A DNA stretch of 64,000 nt from an uncultured Sphingomonadaceae bacterium. GTDB taxonomy: Bacteria > Pseudomonadota > Alphaproteobacteria > Sphingomonadales > Sphingomonadaceae. The DNA lies in assembly GCA_947496865.1 (NCBI GenBank), contig CANMEE010000001.1, positions 921,501 to 985,500 of the forward strand. Reading direction: 5' to 3'. Positions 43,291 to 53,589 of this stretch are shown piece by piece (positions within the stretch are counted from its first letter, which is position 1; each line of letters opens with the position of its first letter). Both the position numbers and the translations under genes were made by a program. The notes beneath the pieces were generated by a model. It did no database searches and was not told the DNA's origin. It worked only from the letters and a program-made list of their open reading frames with translations.

Positions 43291-44319
43291 CTAACGCAGG
43301 CGTGCCGCTTTGCGGGCGATGGTCAGCAATTCTTGTTCGACAAGCACATGTTCTGGCTGGCCGCTGCTCTTTAAGGCAATTTCGAGGGCCAATATCCGTT
43401 CAATCACCCGCGCAATATGGCCGGACGACCAGATATTGAGCTGCCGGGCATAATTGTCGCGGTCTTTCCAGAAAACGCTGGGATGATTGACCAGCTTGCC
43501 GATATTGGAACCTTCATCAACTTTGGTGCGCAGCTCTGCGAGCTTGGTCAGGTGGCGGAGCATCAGACGGATGAGACCAACTTCGCTAAAGCCGGTTGTG
43601 CTGACTGCCGCCAATTCCTGGGTGAGCTTTTTGGTGTCGCCGCTGACGGCCGCATTGATTAACAGGCCCAAATCCTCTTCGTCATTTTCCGCGCCCAGCA
43701 GTGTCAGCAGTTCCGCTTCGGCTTCCTGAGGTTGATCTGGTGTGGCATCCAGATAAAGGGCGATTTTTTCCACTTCAAGCTTGGCCAGCACCAAGTCATT
43801 GCTGGTGAGCGCGGCAATGGCAGCTGCGGTATCCCGGGACATGTTGACCCCTTCCGCGCGCGCCATGCCGGATATCGCTGCCACTGCATCGCCTTGTGAG
43901 GTTTCATAGCATGTCGCAATCAGGGCGTCAGGGGCAGCGGTAATTTTTTTGGCCAAAGCGGTTTTGTCTGCCATGCCCGTTGCGACGATAAATACCGGAT
44001 CACCCTTGGTGTCGCTTTCCAGCAAATTTTCTATAGCCGCTGTTGCCCGGACTGCTTCGCCGCTATTGAGCCGCACCATGATAAACCGCTTATCCCCGAA
44101 TAAGGAGGCCGACGTCGCCTCATCGTTTAGCCGTGCGGCGCTTTCGGTGAGGTCGGCAATAGTGAGGTCGACGCGCTCGGAAGATTTTTCCAGCGGAGCG
44201 GCCAGTTCATTGGCCAAAGCCTGACATCGGGTCGCATTGGGGCCACAGAGAACCGCCAGACGAATAGCATCCGGCGCGCTGTGAAAGCGACTTACTATGT
44301 CTTTATCTTTGACCTTCAC
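43291..44319 (-). CDS. holA: DNA polymerase III delta subunit HolA
   Basis: 342 residues. It has the usual delta-subunit layout: an N-terminal AAA+-like domain (IRLAVLCGPNATRCQALANE), a lid with LFGDKRFIMVRLNSG, and a C-terminal helical collar domain. HolA opens the beta sliding clamp within the clamp loader. The start is a GTG at 44319, with only a weak GAAAG before it. It lies 51 bases after lptE on the same strand. In many alphaproteobacteria, as I recall, holA lies near parB; here it is 25 kb away. Confidence 0.9.
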   Translation of the reverse strand: MKVKDKDIVSRFHSAPDAIRLAVLCGPNATRCQALANELAAPLEKSSERVDLTIADLTESAARLNDEATSASLFGDKRFIMVRLNSGEAVRATAAIENLLESDTKGDPVFIVATGMADKTALAKKITAAPDALIATCYETSQGDAVAAISGMARAEGVNMSRDTAAAIAALTSNDLVLAKLEVEKIALYLDATPDQPQEAEAELLTLLGAENDEEDLGLLINAAVSGDTKKLTQELAAVSTTGFSEVGLIRLMLRHLTKLAELRTKVDEGSNIGKLVNHPSVFWKDRDNYARQLNIWSSGHIARVIERILALEIALKSSGQPEHVLVEQELLTIARKAARLR

Positions 44320-44370
44320 GAATTTACTTTCACGGCCCGACGCTCATGCCCGTGCCATTAGTTACTGTCA

Positions 44371-44886
44371 TCAATTTGCATCGACGCTGGCTTGCTCGCG
44401 CGCGAAGCGGGAAATCCTCTTGACGATCTGGTCCGCAACGCGGGTCGACAGATTTTCCAGCGCGGTTTCTTCCGCGGCAACAGTTGCATATTCGGAAGAA
44501 ACAACATCAATACCGGCATCGGAGCCTGCGGTGGCATCCAGTGCGACTTTCCCGTCTGACAGACGCACCAATTGATAGCGTGCTCTTAGGGTCCGACGTT
44601 CGCGGGTGATCCGGTCATTGCTGCGCACGCCAAAGCCCGCAATTTTATCATCCAATTCGACAATCAGACGATATTTGGCTTCGCTGCCTTCAAATGTGGC
44701 GAGTTGATCGTTGAGCGCATTGCGCATCAACCAGCCCGCTTTGCCCTGAATCGGTTCCACGGCCACGTTACCCAATTCGCTGGCAACGACACTGTTGGAA
44801 CCACCAGAATATAAGGGTTGTAGACCGCAGGAAGCGAGCATGGCACTAGCGGCAGCCAGGATCGAGATTTTGCATATCAGCTTCAT
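44371..44886 (-). CDS. lptE: LPS-assembly lipoprotein LptE
   Basis: 171 residues with a lipoprotein signal and lipobox MLASC (about 16-20), then GLQPLY, the conserved start of mature LptE proteins. It plugs the LptD barrel that places lipopolysaccharide in the outer membrane. Its ATG overlaps the leuS stop by four bases. The leuS-lptE-holA order is shared by many proteobacteria. In sphingomonads, which use glycosphingolipids instead of LPS, an LptE homologue would be expected to serve an equivalent outer-membrane glycolipid; this is inference. Confidence 0.88.
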   Translation of the reverse strand: MKLICKISILAAASAMLASCGLQPLYSGGSNSVVASELGNVAVEPIQGKAGWLMRNALNDQLATFEGSEAKYRLIVELDDKIAGFGVRSNDRITRERRTLRARYQLVRLSDGKVALDATAGSDAGIDVVSSEYATVAAEETALENLSTRVADQIVKRISRFAREQASVDAN

Positions 44887-47438
44887 ATAACAATGTTGAC
44901 CAGTCGGTCGGGCACGACGATCACCTTCTTTATGTCCGCTCCATCAATGGTACGCTGCACTTTCTCAGAGCCAAGTGCAAGTTCCTCCAGCGCGGATTTG
45001 TCACTACCCTTCGCAACCGTAATCGTATCGCGCAGCTTGCCGCGGACTTGAATCGCGATGGTGACTTCATCCTCGACCAGCAGGCTTTCGTCCACATCTG
45101 GCCACGGTGCATTGGCGATTAAATCGCTTTCGCCAAATAACGCCCAGGCTTCTTCGGCGATATGGGGTACCATCGGGGCCACAATCGGGGCGAGCGTGCG
45201 AATGGCTTCATGACGGTCAGCGGATGGTGCTGCCTTCTCAATCATATTGATCAGTTCAAATATTTTCGCCACCGCTTTGTTGAAGGATAAAGCTTCGACA
45301 TCTTCGGCAACACCGGCGATGGTTTGATGCAGCTTGCGTTTGACGGCTTTGTCCTCGCCCGCAGGATTGGGTTGATCGGCCACGGAAACAAATAGCCGCC
45401 ACAACCGCTGCACAAAGCGCCAGCTGCCTTCGATTCCCGCCTCCGACCACGGTAGGTCGCGTTCGGGTGGGCTGTCGGATAGCATGAAGAAACGTACGGC
45501 GTCGGCGCCATATTGCTCGATAATCGGATCAGGATCGACGACATTTTTCTTCGATTTCGACATTTTCTCGATGCGACCGATTTGAATCGGGGCACCACCA
45601 GAAGATTTGAACACGCCGCCTTCGCGGTGTTCGACTTCATCCGGGTTATAATAAACAATCTTGTCTGCGCCGGTATCTTCTGACTGGACGGTTTCGAAAT
45701 AGGTTTCGTGGGTCACCATGCCTTGGGTAAACAGGCTTTCAAATGGTTCGGCAAAATCGAGCTTGCCGATGGACGCCAGCGCCCGTGTCCAGAAGCGCGC
45801 GTAAAGCAGATGGAGAATCGCATGTTCGATACCGCCAATATATTGCGATACCGGCATCCATTTCTTGACGATTTCGGGGTCAAAGGGCTGGTCATCCGGC
45901 TGACTGGCAAAGCGCAGGAAATACCAGCTTGAATTGGTGAATGTATCAAGCGTATCGGTTTCCCGCCGCGCAGCCTTGCCGCATTTCGGGCAATCGACAT
46001 TTTTCCAACTGTCATGACGTTCCAGCGGATTGCCTGGAATATCAAAGCTGACATCGTCCGGCAGTGTGACTGGTAATTGATCTTTGGGAACCGGAACCGC
46101 GCCGCAATCATTACAGTGAATGATCGGGATGGGCGTGCCCCAATAGCGTTGACGCGAAACACCCCAGTCGCGCAGCCGCCAAGTCGTCTGGGCTTTGCCC
46201 CAGCCTTCCGATTCCGCCCTATCAATCACGGTTTTCTGGGCGGTCTCAATATCCATACCATCAAGCACGCGGCTGTTCACCAGCTTGCCAGGCCCGGTAT
46301 AGGACTCGCCGTGTATCGGCGTGTCTTCGTCGCCTTCAGCAGCCACCACCCGGGTGACCGGCAGGGCATATTTACGCGCAAAATCGAGATCGCGCTGATC
46401 ATGAGCGGGCACTCCGAAAACGGCGCCAGTGCCATAATCCATCAGCACGAAATTAGCGACAAACACTGGCAATTCCCAGGAAGGGTCCAATGGATGAGTC
46501 GCTTTCAGGCCCGTATCAAAACCCTTTTTCTCCATCGTTTCCAGTTCGGCAGCCGTCGTTCCGGTCTTCTTGCATTCTTCGCAAAAGGCGGCGAGCATGT
46601 CATTATCTTGCGCCAATTGCTGGGCAAGGGGATGATCGGCGGACAGAGCGATAAAGCTCGCGCCGAAAATCGTATCCGGACGGGTCGAGAACACTTCTAT
46701 CGTTTCAATATCTTGCTGCTTTTCGGCCAGCGCAAAATGAAATTGCAGGCCCTGCGATTTGCCGATCCAGTTTTCCTGCATCGTGCGGACTTTTTCCGGC
46801 CAGCCTTTTAATGCATCCAGACCGTCGAGCAATTCATGGGCAAAATCGGTAATCTTCAAAAACCACTGGCTGAGTTTGCGCTTTTCAATAGCCGCGCCAG
46901 AGCGCCAACCTTTGCCGTCGATGACCTGCTCGTTGGCAAGGACGGTCATGTCGACCGGATCCCAATTGACGGCCGATTCCTTGCGATAAACGAGGCCGCC
47001 TTCGAACATGTCGATGAACAATGCCTGTTCCTGACCGTAATAGTCCGGCTCACAGGTTGCGATTTCGCGGCTCCAGTCGAGCGCGAAGCCTAAGCGTTTT
47101 ATCTGGTCACGCATCCCGGATATATTGGCGCGCGTCCATTCGCCGGGATGGACTTTCTTCTCCATCGCTGCATTTTCAGCCGGCATGCCAAAGGCGTCCC
47201 AGCCCATGGGGTGGAGTACTTCAAAACCCTGCATCCGGCGAAAACGGGCGAGCACGTCACCCATCGTATAGTTGCGGACATGGCCCATATGAATACGGCC
47301 AGAGGGATAGGGAAACATTTCCAGCACAAAGCTGCGCGGTTTGGTCGAATGGTCATCGGCTTCGAAAGTGCCGGCCTCAGACCAACGCGTTTGCCAGCGC
47401 TTGTCCGCCGATAAAGGGTTAAAACGCTGATCGGTCAT
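44883..47438 (-). CDS. leuS: Leucyl-tRNA synthetase
   Basis: 851 residues, full length. Class I motifs: the HIGH-like [16 protein letters not shown] near residue 42-57 and [13 protein letters not shown] near 628. The CP1 editing domain lies between about 225 and 420. A zinc-type [15 protein letters not shown] and [18 protein letters not shown] are visible near 440-500. Charges tRNA-Leu. First gene of the leuS-lptE-holA group. Confidence 0.97.
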   Translation of the reverse strand: MTDQRFNPLSADKRWQTRWSEAGTFEADDHSTKPRSFVLEMFPYPSGRIHMGHVRNYTMGDVLARFRRMQGFEVLHPMGWDAFGMPAENAAMEKKVHPGEWTRANISGMRDQIKRLGFALDWSREIATCEPDYYGQEQALFIDMFEGGLVYRKESAVNWDPVDMTVLANEQVIDGKGWRSGAAIEKRKLSQWFLKITDFAHELLDGLDALKGWPEKVRTMQENWIGKSQGLQFHFALAEKQQDIETIEVFSTRPDTIFGASFIALSADHPLAQQLAQDNDMLAAFCEECKKTGTTAAELETMEKKGFDTGLKATHPLDPSWELPVFVANFVLMDYGTGAVFGVPAHDQRDLDFARKYALPVTRVVAAEGDEDTPIHGESYTGPGKLVNSRVLDGMDIETAQKTVIDRAESEGWGKAQTTWRLRDWGVSRQRYWGTPIPIIHCNDCGAVPVPKDQLPVTLPDDVSFDIPGNPLERHDSWKNVDCPKCGKAARRETDTLDTFTNSSWYFLRFASQPDDQPFDPEIVKKWMPVSQYIGGIEHAILHLLYARFWTRALASIGKLDFAEPFESLFTQGMVTHETYFETVQSEDTGADKIVYYNPDEVEHREGGVFKSSGGAPIQIGRIEKMSKSKKNVVDPDPIIEQYGADAVRFFMLSDSPPERDLPWSEAGIEGSWRFVQRLWRLFVSVADQPNPAGEDKAVKRKLHQTIAGVAEDVEALSFNKAVAKIFELINMIEKAAPSADRHEAIRTLAPIVAPMVPHIAEEAWALFGESDLIANAPWPDVDESLLVEDEVTIAIQVRGKLRDTITVAKGSDKSALEELALGSEKVQRTIDGADIKKVIVVPDRLVNIVI

Positions 47439-47486
47439 GCTGGTCCTACAAATATTTGACCGGTTTTGCCGGTTCTTATGACGGGA

Positions 47487-47963
47487 TTAGTTGGTTGTCA
47501 GAGATCCGCGGCGAAGGTCGCGCGCTTTGGTCAGGATGATCTGCTCCAGTTTTTGGGTAGTTGCGGCCTTAACAGGAGCATCGACCCACGTTCCCCCATT
47601 GCGCACTTGCCGAGAGGCCGCGACGCGAAGGGCATCAGCCCGCAAATCCTGGTCAAGGATCGAGATATTGAGCTTCATCCGTTCCGAAGGATTTTGCGGA
47701 TTCACATACCAGTCCGTCAGGATAACGCCGCCATTGCTGTCGGTCTGGGTCAGCGGCATGAACGACAAGCTGTCGAGCGTCGCGCGCCACAAATAGCTGT
47801 TCACGCCAATGGTTGTGATCTGGGACGCGGCGAGATCTGCCTTTGGACGCTCTTTGCTAGCGCAGGCGGACAGGCCAGATACCAAGGCTACAGCCGATAG
47901 ACCAAGGATTACAGGACGCATTTTTGCTTTGGACAAAGAGGCGGAGAAAGAAAGGCGAGACAT
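47487..47963 (-). CDS. DUF3576 lipoprotein
   Basis: 158 residues from MSRLSFSASLS, which has GAGGAG about eight bases upstream. A signal peptide with lipobox LSACA (about 34-38) makes it a lipoprotein. The DUF3576 domain has IGVNSYLWRATLDSLSFMPL and GGVILTDWYVNPQNPSERMK. Function unknown, probably outer-membrane or periplasmic. 48 bases before leuS on the same strand, the usual DUF3576-leuS-lptE-holA neighbourhood in alphaproteobacteria. Confidence 0.82.
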   Translation of the reverse strand: MSRLSFSASLSKAKMRPVILGLSAVALVSGLSACASKERPKADLAASQITTIGVNSYLWRATLDSLSFMPLTQTDSNGGVILTDWYVNPQNPSERMKLNISILDQDLRADALRVAASRQVRNGGTWVDAPVKAATTQKLEQIILTKARDLRRGSLTTN

Positions 47964-48355
47964 GAACACACTCCTCATTGGCAGGTTGGCGCCGATATTT
48001 TTGGCAGCGCCTCGTGCCTGTAAATCTTATTTCAACGCTCTCTATAATTGCTTTGCCGCAAGGGGCAAGCCAAAGCGCAACATTTCGCTCTTGCAAAGCC
48101 TCGCGTGAATAGCAGTTGAATAAGCTATCCTTCCCGCTGTCCTGACCGCCATAGCAATGCGGCCCGGATGAGCGACTCGATAATCTTTGGTTCAGCTTGG
48201 ACCGTGTAATGTCTCTATCATGGAGCGAGAAACCGTAACCGATGTGCAACAGAAAGCGCTTAGATCAAGAAAATCGGACAAAAACAGCAAGTTGACTCGT
48301 ATCGCGGGCAGAAATTTGATATAGACCTTATTCAGCAAGGGGAATTACCGTCGTC
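47964..48355. other. 392-base gap between divergent DUF3576 and outer-membrane-protein genes
   Basis: No convincing gene was seen. The short open frames crossing it have no start with a ribosome-binding site and no recognisable domain. It must hold the promoters of both flanking genes. No tRNA-like cloverleaf or terminator was noticed. Confidence 0.6.
48041..48068 (-). promoter_or_regulatory. Possible sigma-70-type promoter for the DUF3576 gene
   Basis: Read on the minus strand, TTGCCC (48063-48068) and TATAGA (48041-48046) are separated by 16 bases and lie about 80 bases upstream of the DUF3576 start. The match is only fair. Confidence 0.35.
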
Positions 48356-49099
48356 ATGAAGAAAAATGGCAATCTTTTGGGTTGGTTAGCAGCGGGACTC
48401 GCTGCGTCCGGTCTTGCCATGACTCCTGCATTGGCGCGTGTTTTGTCTGATCAAAGCAACGCTGTTTCGCTGCGTTCACTCAATACGATAGGTTCTTTTA
48501 CAACAGCCGGGGCCGACCCTGAATTGGCCGCGCGTTTCAAACGCAATGGTTTGGGCGGCAAAACCCAGTTTAAATTTACGCCTGCTGGTGGAAACACAAG
48601 CGGGGATCGCGCTGTCACCGTGGTGGTACGTCAAGATGCGTCCAGCAAGGCCATTTCTATTCGCGAAAATATCGCTTCAGGATTGGCAGGCAGCGGCGTG
48701 CTGACACCAGCCAAGATTACGCAGACATCTTTCAGCTTGGGTACAGCCAAAGGCCTGAAGAGCTTTGCCATTCCGGTTAAGAAACTCGGCGATAACCTGC
48801 CTGATCTTTCTGAAATCGGTGTTGGAATTGCTTCAAACGACGATAAATCTGGCAAGAAGAGCCGGTTTAACCCACGCGTATCAATTGATGCAAAAACCCC
48901 AATGGGCGCTTCACCAGGTGCGTTAAGAGCAAGTGAAAAAGATTATTCGCTTGATCTGGGTGGCAGCTATTCCGTGACACGCAATCTTGATGTGACCGCT
49001 GGCGTTCGTTTGAACAATGAGCGGGATCGGATGGCTCCTTTGACCGATTCGCGTCAGGACAGCCAAGCCGTTTATGTCGGAACCCAATTCCGCTTCTGA
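48356..49099 (+). CDS. Putative outer-membrane protein, family not recognised
   Basis: 247 residues. A signal peptide ends near PALA (about residue 27). The rest is rich in beta-strand-like segments and includes a central SIRENIASGLAGSGVLTPA. The C-terminus VGTQFRF ends in Phe, the outer-membrane barrel signature, and the last 60 residues (YSLDLGGSYSVTRNLDVTAG) look like barrel strands. The N-terminal two-thirds resembles a periplasmic domain rather than a full barrel, with the repeated TAGADPELAARFKR and FKFTPAGG motifs. No known family was recognised. The ATG has AAGGGGAA upstream. A weak hairpin follows. Confidence 0.6.
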   Translation: MKKNGNLLGWLAAGLAASGLAMTPALARVLSDQSNAVSLRSLNTIGSFTTAGADPELAARFKRNGLGGKTQFKFTPAGGNTSGDRAVTVVVRQDASSKAISIRENIASGLAGSGVLTPAKITQTSFSLGTAKGLKSFAIPVKKLGDNLPDLSEIGVGIASNDDKSGKKSRFNPRVSIDAKTPMGASPGALRASEKDYSLDLGGSYSVTRNLDVTAGVRLNNERDRMAPLTDSRQDSQAVYVGTQFRF

Positions 49100-49104
49100 T
49101 AGCC

Positions 49105-49120
49105 GGCTTTGAAAAGAGCC
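49105..49120 (+). terminator. Weak hairpin terminator after the outer-membrane-protein gene
   Basis: Six-base stem 49105-49110 with 49115-49120 (one G-U pair), GAAA loop, then TGTTTCCC. Five bases past the stop codon. The stem is short and the U-run poor. Confidence 0.35.
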
Positions 49121-49140
49121 TGTTTCCCAAAAACTTATAT

Positions 49141-49695
49141 TTATCTGCTGAGCCCATCAATCGCAGCCCAACCGTGCGCGCCAAGATGTTGCCGTTGGTG
49201 AAATCGCCGCGCGTCCATACCGCCCAGCAATATGACTGGTTTTATACATAGGCCGATCAAATGTTTGAGCTGCAGCTGTGCCAATGGCTTTTGGCCGGGA
49301 TGGGAGCGGGTACGAAAAGCCGGAGACAGAAAGAACAGGTCCACGCCCGCTTGTTTGGCTGCCCTGATTTCTCTGGGACCATGAACCGGCGCGCTGTGTA
49401 GCAAGCCGGACGTCTGACGTCTTTTCCACTGCCGTCCATGGACGCCGTCTGCACCCCATCGGCGCGCCAATTGCGGAGATCCTGCGAGGATCAGGACGTG
49501 ATCGCCTCGGTGTGCATAGCTTTTAATGGCTTGAAACCGCTTATATCTGCGGTCCTCATCAAGGTGATAGTGGCGAAATATAATCCCGGACCCGCGCGGC
49601 AAATCTCTTATCGACTGTTCCAGCACGGCGTCATTGCGCGCGTCCGTCATCAACCAGATTTGCGGATAAAGATCGGAAAAGCAGGGGTGGTGCAT
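49141..49695 (-). CDS. Thiamine-phosphate-synthase-like (ThiE/TenI) protein
   Basis: 184 residues from MHHPCFSDLYPQIWLMTDAR; earlier ATGs overlap the divergent yggS gene. The TIM-barrel segments GADGVHG, HSAPVHGPREIRAAKQAGVD and KPVILLGGMDARRF match the TMP-synthase/TenI fold. The usual DDR/ER residues of true ThiE are not obvious, and it is shorter than ThiE (about 200-220), so a TenI-like or regulatory role is possible. No other thiamine genes are near. Confidence 0.65.
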   Translation of the reverse strand: MHHPCFSDLYPQIWLMTDARNDAVLEQSIRDLPRGSGIIFRHYHLDEDRRYKRFQAIKSYAHRGDHVLILAGSPQLARRWGADGVHGRQWKRRQTSGLLHSAPVHGPREIRAAKQAGVDLFFLSPAFRTRSHPGQKPLAQLQLKHLIGLCIKPVILLGGMDARRFHQRQHLGAHGWAAIDGLSR

Positions 49696-49741
49696 ATCGA
49701 TCACCTGCCATATAGGCGGCCAATAGCCAATTGAGAAATTT

Positions 49742-50413
49742 ATGACCCAGATGATGGAATGTGACGAGCGCCTGAATGCGATACAGGATAAAATCGTCAA
49801 AGCGGCGAAGCTGGCGCAGCGCGAAGCGGAAGATGTGCGCCTGATGGCGATTTCAAAGACCCGGTCTGCCGATGAAATCAGGCCTCTGCTTGATACCGGC
49901 CATCGGCTTTATGGCGAAAACAGGGTGCAGGAAGCCGCAACCAAATGGCCAGCGCTACGGGAAGAATTTAGCGATGTTGCAGTGCATTTGGTCGGCCAAT
50001 TGCAATCCAATAAAGCCGAAGAGGCGGTGCAGTTATTTGATGCGATCCACTCGCTTGACCGCCCGTCTTTGGTCAAGGCGCTGGCTAAGGCGATGGACAA
50101 GCTCAATCGGCGGATACCGTGTTTTGTTCAAGTGAATATTGGTGAGGAATCGCAAAAAGGCGGCTGCGCGATTGATGACGTGTCTGGCCTTTTGGAAAGC
50201 GCGCGATCGGCCGGGATAGAGGTGGTGGGATTAATGTGCGTCCCGCCCACCGGTATTCACCCTGCCCCCTATTTTGCGCTGTTGGCGAAACTGGCCAAGG
50301 ACAATGGGCTACCGGAGCTCAGCATGGGCATGTCCGGCGATTTTGAAAGCGCGATTAAGCTGGGCGCAACTTATGTGCGCGTCGGTACCGCCTTGTTTGG
50401 ACCGCGGGCCTAG
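49742..50413 (+). CDS. yggS: YggS-family pyridoxal phosphate homeostasis protein
   Basis: 223 residues, an alanine-racemase-like barrel without the second domain. The PLP lysine is in LMAISKTRSADEI (about residue 40), followed by YGENRVQEA and HLVGQLQSNK, all family signatures; SMGMSGDFESAIKLGATYVR is near the end. It binds PLP and keeps the vitamin B6 pool balanced. Divergent from the ThiE-like gene; its stop overlaps the convergent antiporter stop. Confidence 0.94.
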   Translation: MTQMMECDERLNAIQDKIVKAAKLAQREAEDVRLMAISKTRSADEIRPLLDTGHRLYGENRVQEAATKWPALREEFSDVAVHLVGQLQSNKAEEAVQLFDAIHSLDRPSLVKALAKAMDKLNRRIPCFVQVNIGEESQKGGCAIDDVSGLLESARSAGIEVVGLMCVPPTGIHPAPYFALLAKLAKDNGLPELSMGMSGDFESAIKLGATYVRVGTALFGPRA

Positions 50414-52266
50414 TCTTCGGTTTTAACATCGCCGTTTTTCTCGGCCTCTTTGGCGGCCCGGCCCGCTTTGCGTTCTTCTGGCGTATCTGGCGCAACAAAA
50501 CTGATGACAACGTCACCTTCTTCAATAACCGGCCGGCTGTCGGTCGCGAAGAATAACAGGCGGCGATCTTCCTTTAACAGCGCAAGCGGCTCTTCGTCCG
50601 TTTCCAGGTTTTTGCGATACTCTTCGGCAGAGAAAATCTCGGTAATGTTGGTCTTGCTAAAGCGCCAGCCATCGCGCTCACGGTCGAGCAGGCTGTTAAA
50701 GTCCACGCCTGACTCAAACAATATCCGGCCATGACCAACCTTGCTTTTGGCTTTGCCACGGCTGTCATTGGACAGGCGGGTAATCTGGTCAAAGCCCATT
50801 TCCGGCCCGAGATCGGCAGTGATTAGTTGGTTTTGGCTGTCATTATCGGTTGCGACGATCATATGCTGAAACTCGCCCAGTTCGATATGATCATTATGGG
50901 CCTCGTCCAATATATCGCCTTGATGGACCCTCAAGTCCTCGTGTCGGGCGCGGCGGAGCGCAAATTGGCTGGTGTCCGCCATGAGCACGTCAATATTCAG
51001 TGATTTCAGGATTTTACCGAGCGCAACAGACCATCTTGTGGAACCGACGATCAGCACGCCTTCACCTTTGCCTTCATTAATACCGAGCCGTTCGGCGACC
51101 CAGCCCGCGGAAAAACTATGAGCAAAGATTGTGGCAATAACCACGGCAAAGCTCAGCGGGACCAAGGCTTCTGCACCGGGCAAGCCATAGTCAACCAAGC
51201 GAATGGCAAATAGACCGGTTATCGCAACGGCAACAATACCGCGCGGCGCGATCCATGCGATGAACAGCCGTTCTCGCCACGGCAAAGAGCTGAACAACAG
51301 CGCGATCAATACGGATAACGGGCGGACAACGAATAACAGCAGGATAAGGAAAACAATAAATTGCGGCTGGAACTGCTGCACGGTCTCCCAGTCGAGTGTC
51401 GCCGACAGGATGATGAACACACCGGAGATCAACAGCACCGCCAGATCTTCTTTGAAACGGTGCAGCGCCTGGCTGGAATAGATTGGGCGGTTGGCCATCA
51501 CGACGCCCATGACGGTGACGGTGATCAAACCGGTTTCGTGCATGATCAGATCGGCAATGACGAAACCGCCAATCACGGTGATCAGCAAAAACGGGGCTTT
51601 GAGATATTCCGGCACATGGCCGCGCGGGAATAACCAAGTAATCGCATAGCCTAAAGCCGCACCAATCAGAGCCGCCAGAAAGCTTGCTGCCAAAACGTCC
51701 ATGCTGATAGCAGCGATGTTCGCATTGGGGCCTTCATAGGTAATATAGGCATAAATGCCGACCGCCAGTAATGCGCCAATCGGATCATTGACGATCCCTT
51801 CCCATTTCAGAACATTGCGTACCCGTGGCGGCACGCGCAAAGTCCGCAGCATCGGACCGATGACGGTGGGTCCGGTAACAATCATAATGCCGCCGAGCAA
51901 AGCCGAAATTTCCCACGATAATCCTGCGCCATAATGGGCCGCACCCGTCCCCAACACCCAGGCGATGGGACCGGCAATGAAAATCATCATGAACACAGCG
52001 CCGCCCGCCTGGCGCAGCTCACGGAAATTGAGACTCAACCCGCCCTCAAATAATATGACAGCGACGGCCAGTTTGATAATGGGCTCCTGCAGAGCGCCAA
52101 AATCCCGTTCGGGATCGATAATCCCTAAAATCGGACCAGCGATGATGCCGACAATCAACATCAGGGCAATGGCTGGACGACCGGTGCGCCAGGCGACCCA
52201 TTGTGCGCCAATGCCCAAAAGGCCAATCAACGCAATTTTCACCATCAGCGAATCAACAATAATCAT
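50410..52266 (-). CDS. CPA1-type cation:proton antiporter with TrkA-N domain
   Basis: 618 residues. About 12 hydrophobic segments fill residues 1-395, with the ion-binding WEGIVNDPIGALLA (about 153-166; Asn-Asp pair of electroneutral antiporters). A cytoplasmic TrkA-N-like Rossmann domain (GEGVLIVGSTRWSVALGK) follows, then a second regulatory domain near 540-600 (DSRPVIEEGDVVISFVAP) and an acidic/basic tail. It would exchange Na+ or K+ for protons and is probably gated by nucleotide. Transcribed alone on the minus strand after the bio operon, 63 bases from bioA. Confidence 0.88.
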   Translation of the reverse strand: MIIVDSLMVKIALIGLLGIGAQWVAWRTGRPAIALMLIVGIIAGPILGIIDPERDFGALQEPIIKLAVAVILFEGGLSLNFRELRQAGGAVFMMIFIAGPIAWVLGTGAAHYGAGLSWEISALLGGIMIVTGPTVIGPMLRTLRVPPRVRNVLKWEGIVNDPIGALLAVGIYAYITYEGPNANIAAISMDVLAASFLAALIGAALGYAITWLFPRGHVPEYLKAPFLLITVIGGFVIADLIMHETGLITVTVMGVVMANRPIYSSQALHRFKEDLAVLLISGVFIILSATLDWETVQQFQPQFIVFLILLLFVVRPLSVLIALLFSSLPWRERLFIAWIAPRGIVAVAITGLFAIRLVDYGLPGAEALVPLSFAVVIATIFAHSFSAGWVAERLGINEGKGEGVLIVGSTRWSVALGKILKSLNIDVLMADTSQFALRRARHEDLRVHQGDILDEAHNDHIELGEFQHMIVATDNDSQNQLITADLGPEMGFDQITRLSNDSRGKAKSKVGHGRILFESGVDFNSLLDRERDGWRFSKTNITEIFSAEEYRKNLETDEEPLALLKEDRRLLFFATDSRPVIEEGDVVISFVAPDTPEERKAGRAAKEAEKNGDVKTED

Positions 52267-52329
52267 TTGTAATCTATGCCGTTTCTTTAGCGTTTATGCA
52301 AAAAATCATATGGCGCGGGGCAAGAATGG

Positions 52330-53589
52330 TCATGCAAAATCGTCTATAGCTTCTTCCACAACGCTGTAAATCGTGGAGAGTTCTACATCGGTGATACAAT
52401 ATGGCGGCATGATGTAAATGCTGTTGCCCAGTGGACGTAGCAAGACGTCGCGATCTGCGAAGAAGCGGAGGAGTTGCGGTCCGAGAGTCGACATATAATT
52501 CCCGCCAGTGTCATCAATTTCAAACGCCAATATCGTGCCGCATTGGCGAATGGCAGATATATTCGAGTACTGGTCAAGCCGCTCGGCAAAGTTCTGATGG
52601 CGCTGGATGATATGATCAATCCGTTGCTGCACCGGCTCGTCGCGCCAAATCTGTAAATTGGCATTGGCGGCCGCACAAGCGATCGGGTTGGCGGTGAAGC
52701 TGCTAGAATGAAAGAACATTTTAGCCCGGTCTTCAGAAAAATGAGCATCATATATTGGCGCGCTCGCCGCTGTGACGGCGAGTGGGATCACGCCACCCGT
52801 AAGACCCTTTGCCATGCACAATATATCGGGTGTGATACCGGCCTGTTCACAGGCAAAGACGGTGCCAGTGCGGCCCCAACCTGTCATGACTTCATCGGCG
52901 ATAAACAAGACATTATGTGCCCGGCAAATGCGATGCATCTCGGCGAGAATTTCGGGCGAATAGACTTTCATCCCGCCCGCCCCGAGGATCAGCGGTTCCA
53001 CAATCAGCGCGGCGGGTGGATTGTCCTGGTTCGCGCAATATGCGGTCAGCGCGTCCAATGTGGCTTGTTCAGCGCTCTGGTCAGGGAAGGGGATCGAGCC
53101 GACATCAAAGAGCAGCGGCGCATAAGCCTGATTAAACACCCCGCGCGCACCGATGGACATTGCGCCAATCGTGTCGCCATGATAGCTGTGGTCCATCACG
53201 ATGATGCGGTGTCTTGCTTGTCCCCGATTATGCCAAAAGCCGAGCGCCATTTTCAGCGCAACCTCGACCGCAGTCGAGCCGCTGTCGGAAAAAAAGATAT
53301 GATCAAGTGTTTCGGGCAGGAAGTCAGACAGGCCTTTTGCCAGCTGCTGGGCTGGTTCATGGGTCCATCCGGCAAAGATGATTTGATCGAGAGTCGCGCT
53401 CTGCTCTTGAATCGCCGTGATGATTTTGGGGTGGCAATGGCCATGGGTCTGCACCCACCAGCTCGAGATGGCGTCGATAATCGCGCGACCGTCATCCGTG
53501 AAAAGCGTTGCGCCCTCCGCTTTCACGACTTCTGGGATCGGCTGCCCTAAACCATGCTGCGTGAAGGGATGCCAGATTTTGGTCGTCAT
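52330..53589 (-). CDS. bioA: Adenosylmethionine-8-amino-7-oxononanoate aminotransferase BioA
   Basis: 419 residues, PLP fold type I. It has the BioA features IWHPFTQHGLG near the N-terminus, SSWWVQTHGHCHPKI, and the PLP lysine in LCMAKGLTGG (about residue 268). It transfers an amino group from SAM to KAPA, giving DAPA, the third biotin step. Overlaps bioD by four bases (ATGA). Third gene of bioF-bioD-bioA. Confidence 0.95.
   Translation of the reverse strand: MTTKIWHPFTQHGLGQPIPEVVKAEGATLFTDDGRAIIDAISSWWVQTHGHCHPKIITAIQEQSATLDQIIFAGWTHEPAQQLAKGLSDFLPETLDHIFFSDSGSTAVEVALKMALGFWHNRGQARHRIIVMDHSYHGDTIGAMSIGARGVFNQAYAPLLFDVGSIPFPDQSAEQATLDALTAYCANQDNPPAALIVEPLILGAGGMKVYSPEILAEMHRICRAHNVLFIADEVMTGWGRTGTVFACEQAGITPDILCMAKGLTGGVIPLAVTAASAPIYDAHFSEDRAKMFFHSSSFTANPIACAAANANLQIWRDEPVQQRIDHIIQRHQNFAERLDQYSNISAIRQCGTILAFEIDDTGGNYMSTLGPQLLRFFADRDVLLRPLGNSIYIMPPYCITDVELSTIYSVVEEAIDDFA

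Noticed and set aside
47809..48249. Short open frames on both strands in the gap between DUF3576 and the outer-membrane-protein gene
   Set aside because: No ribosome-binding site at their starts, no domain, and they extend into the DUF3576 coding region.
52708..53550. 280-codon plus-strand frame opposite bioA
   Set aside because: Antisense shadow of bioA, no domain or start site.
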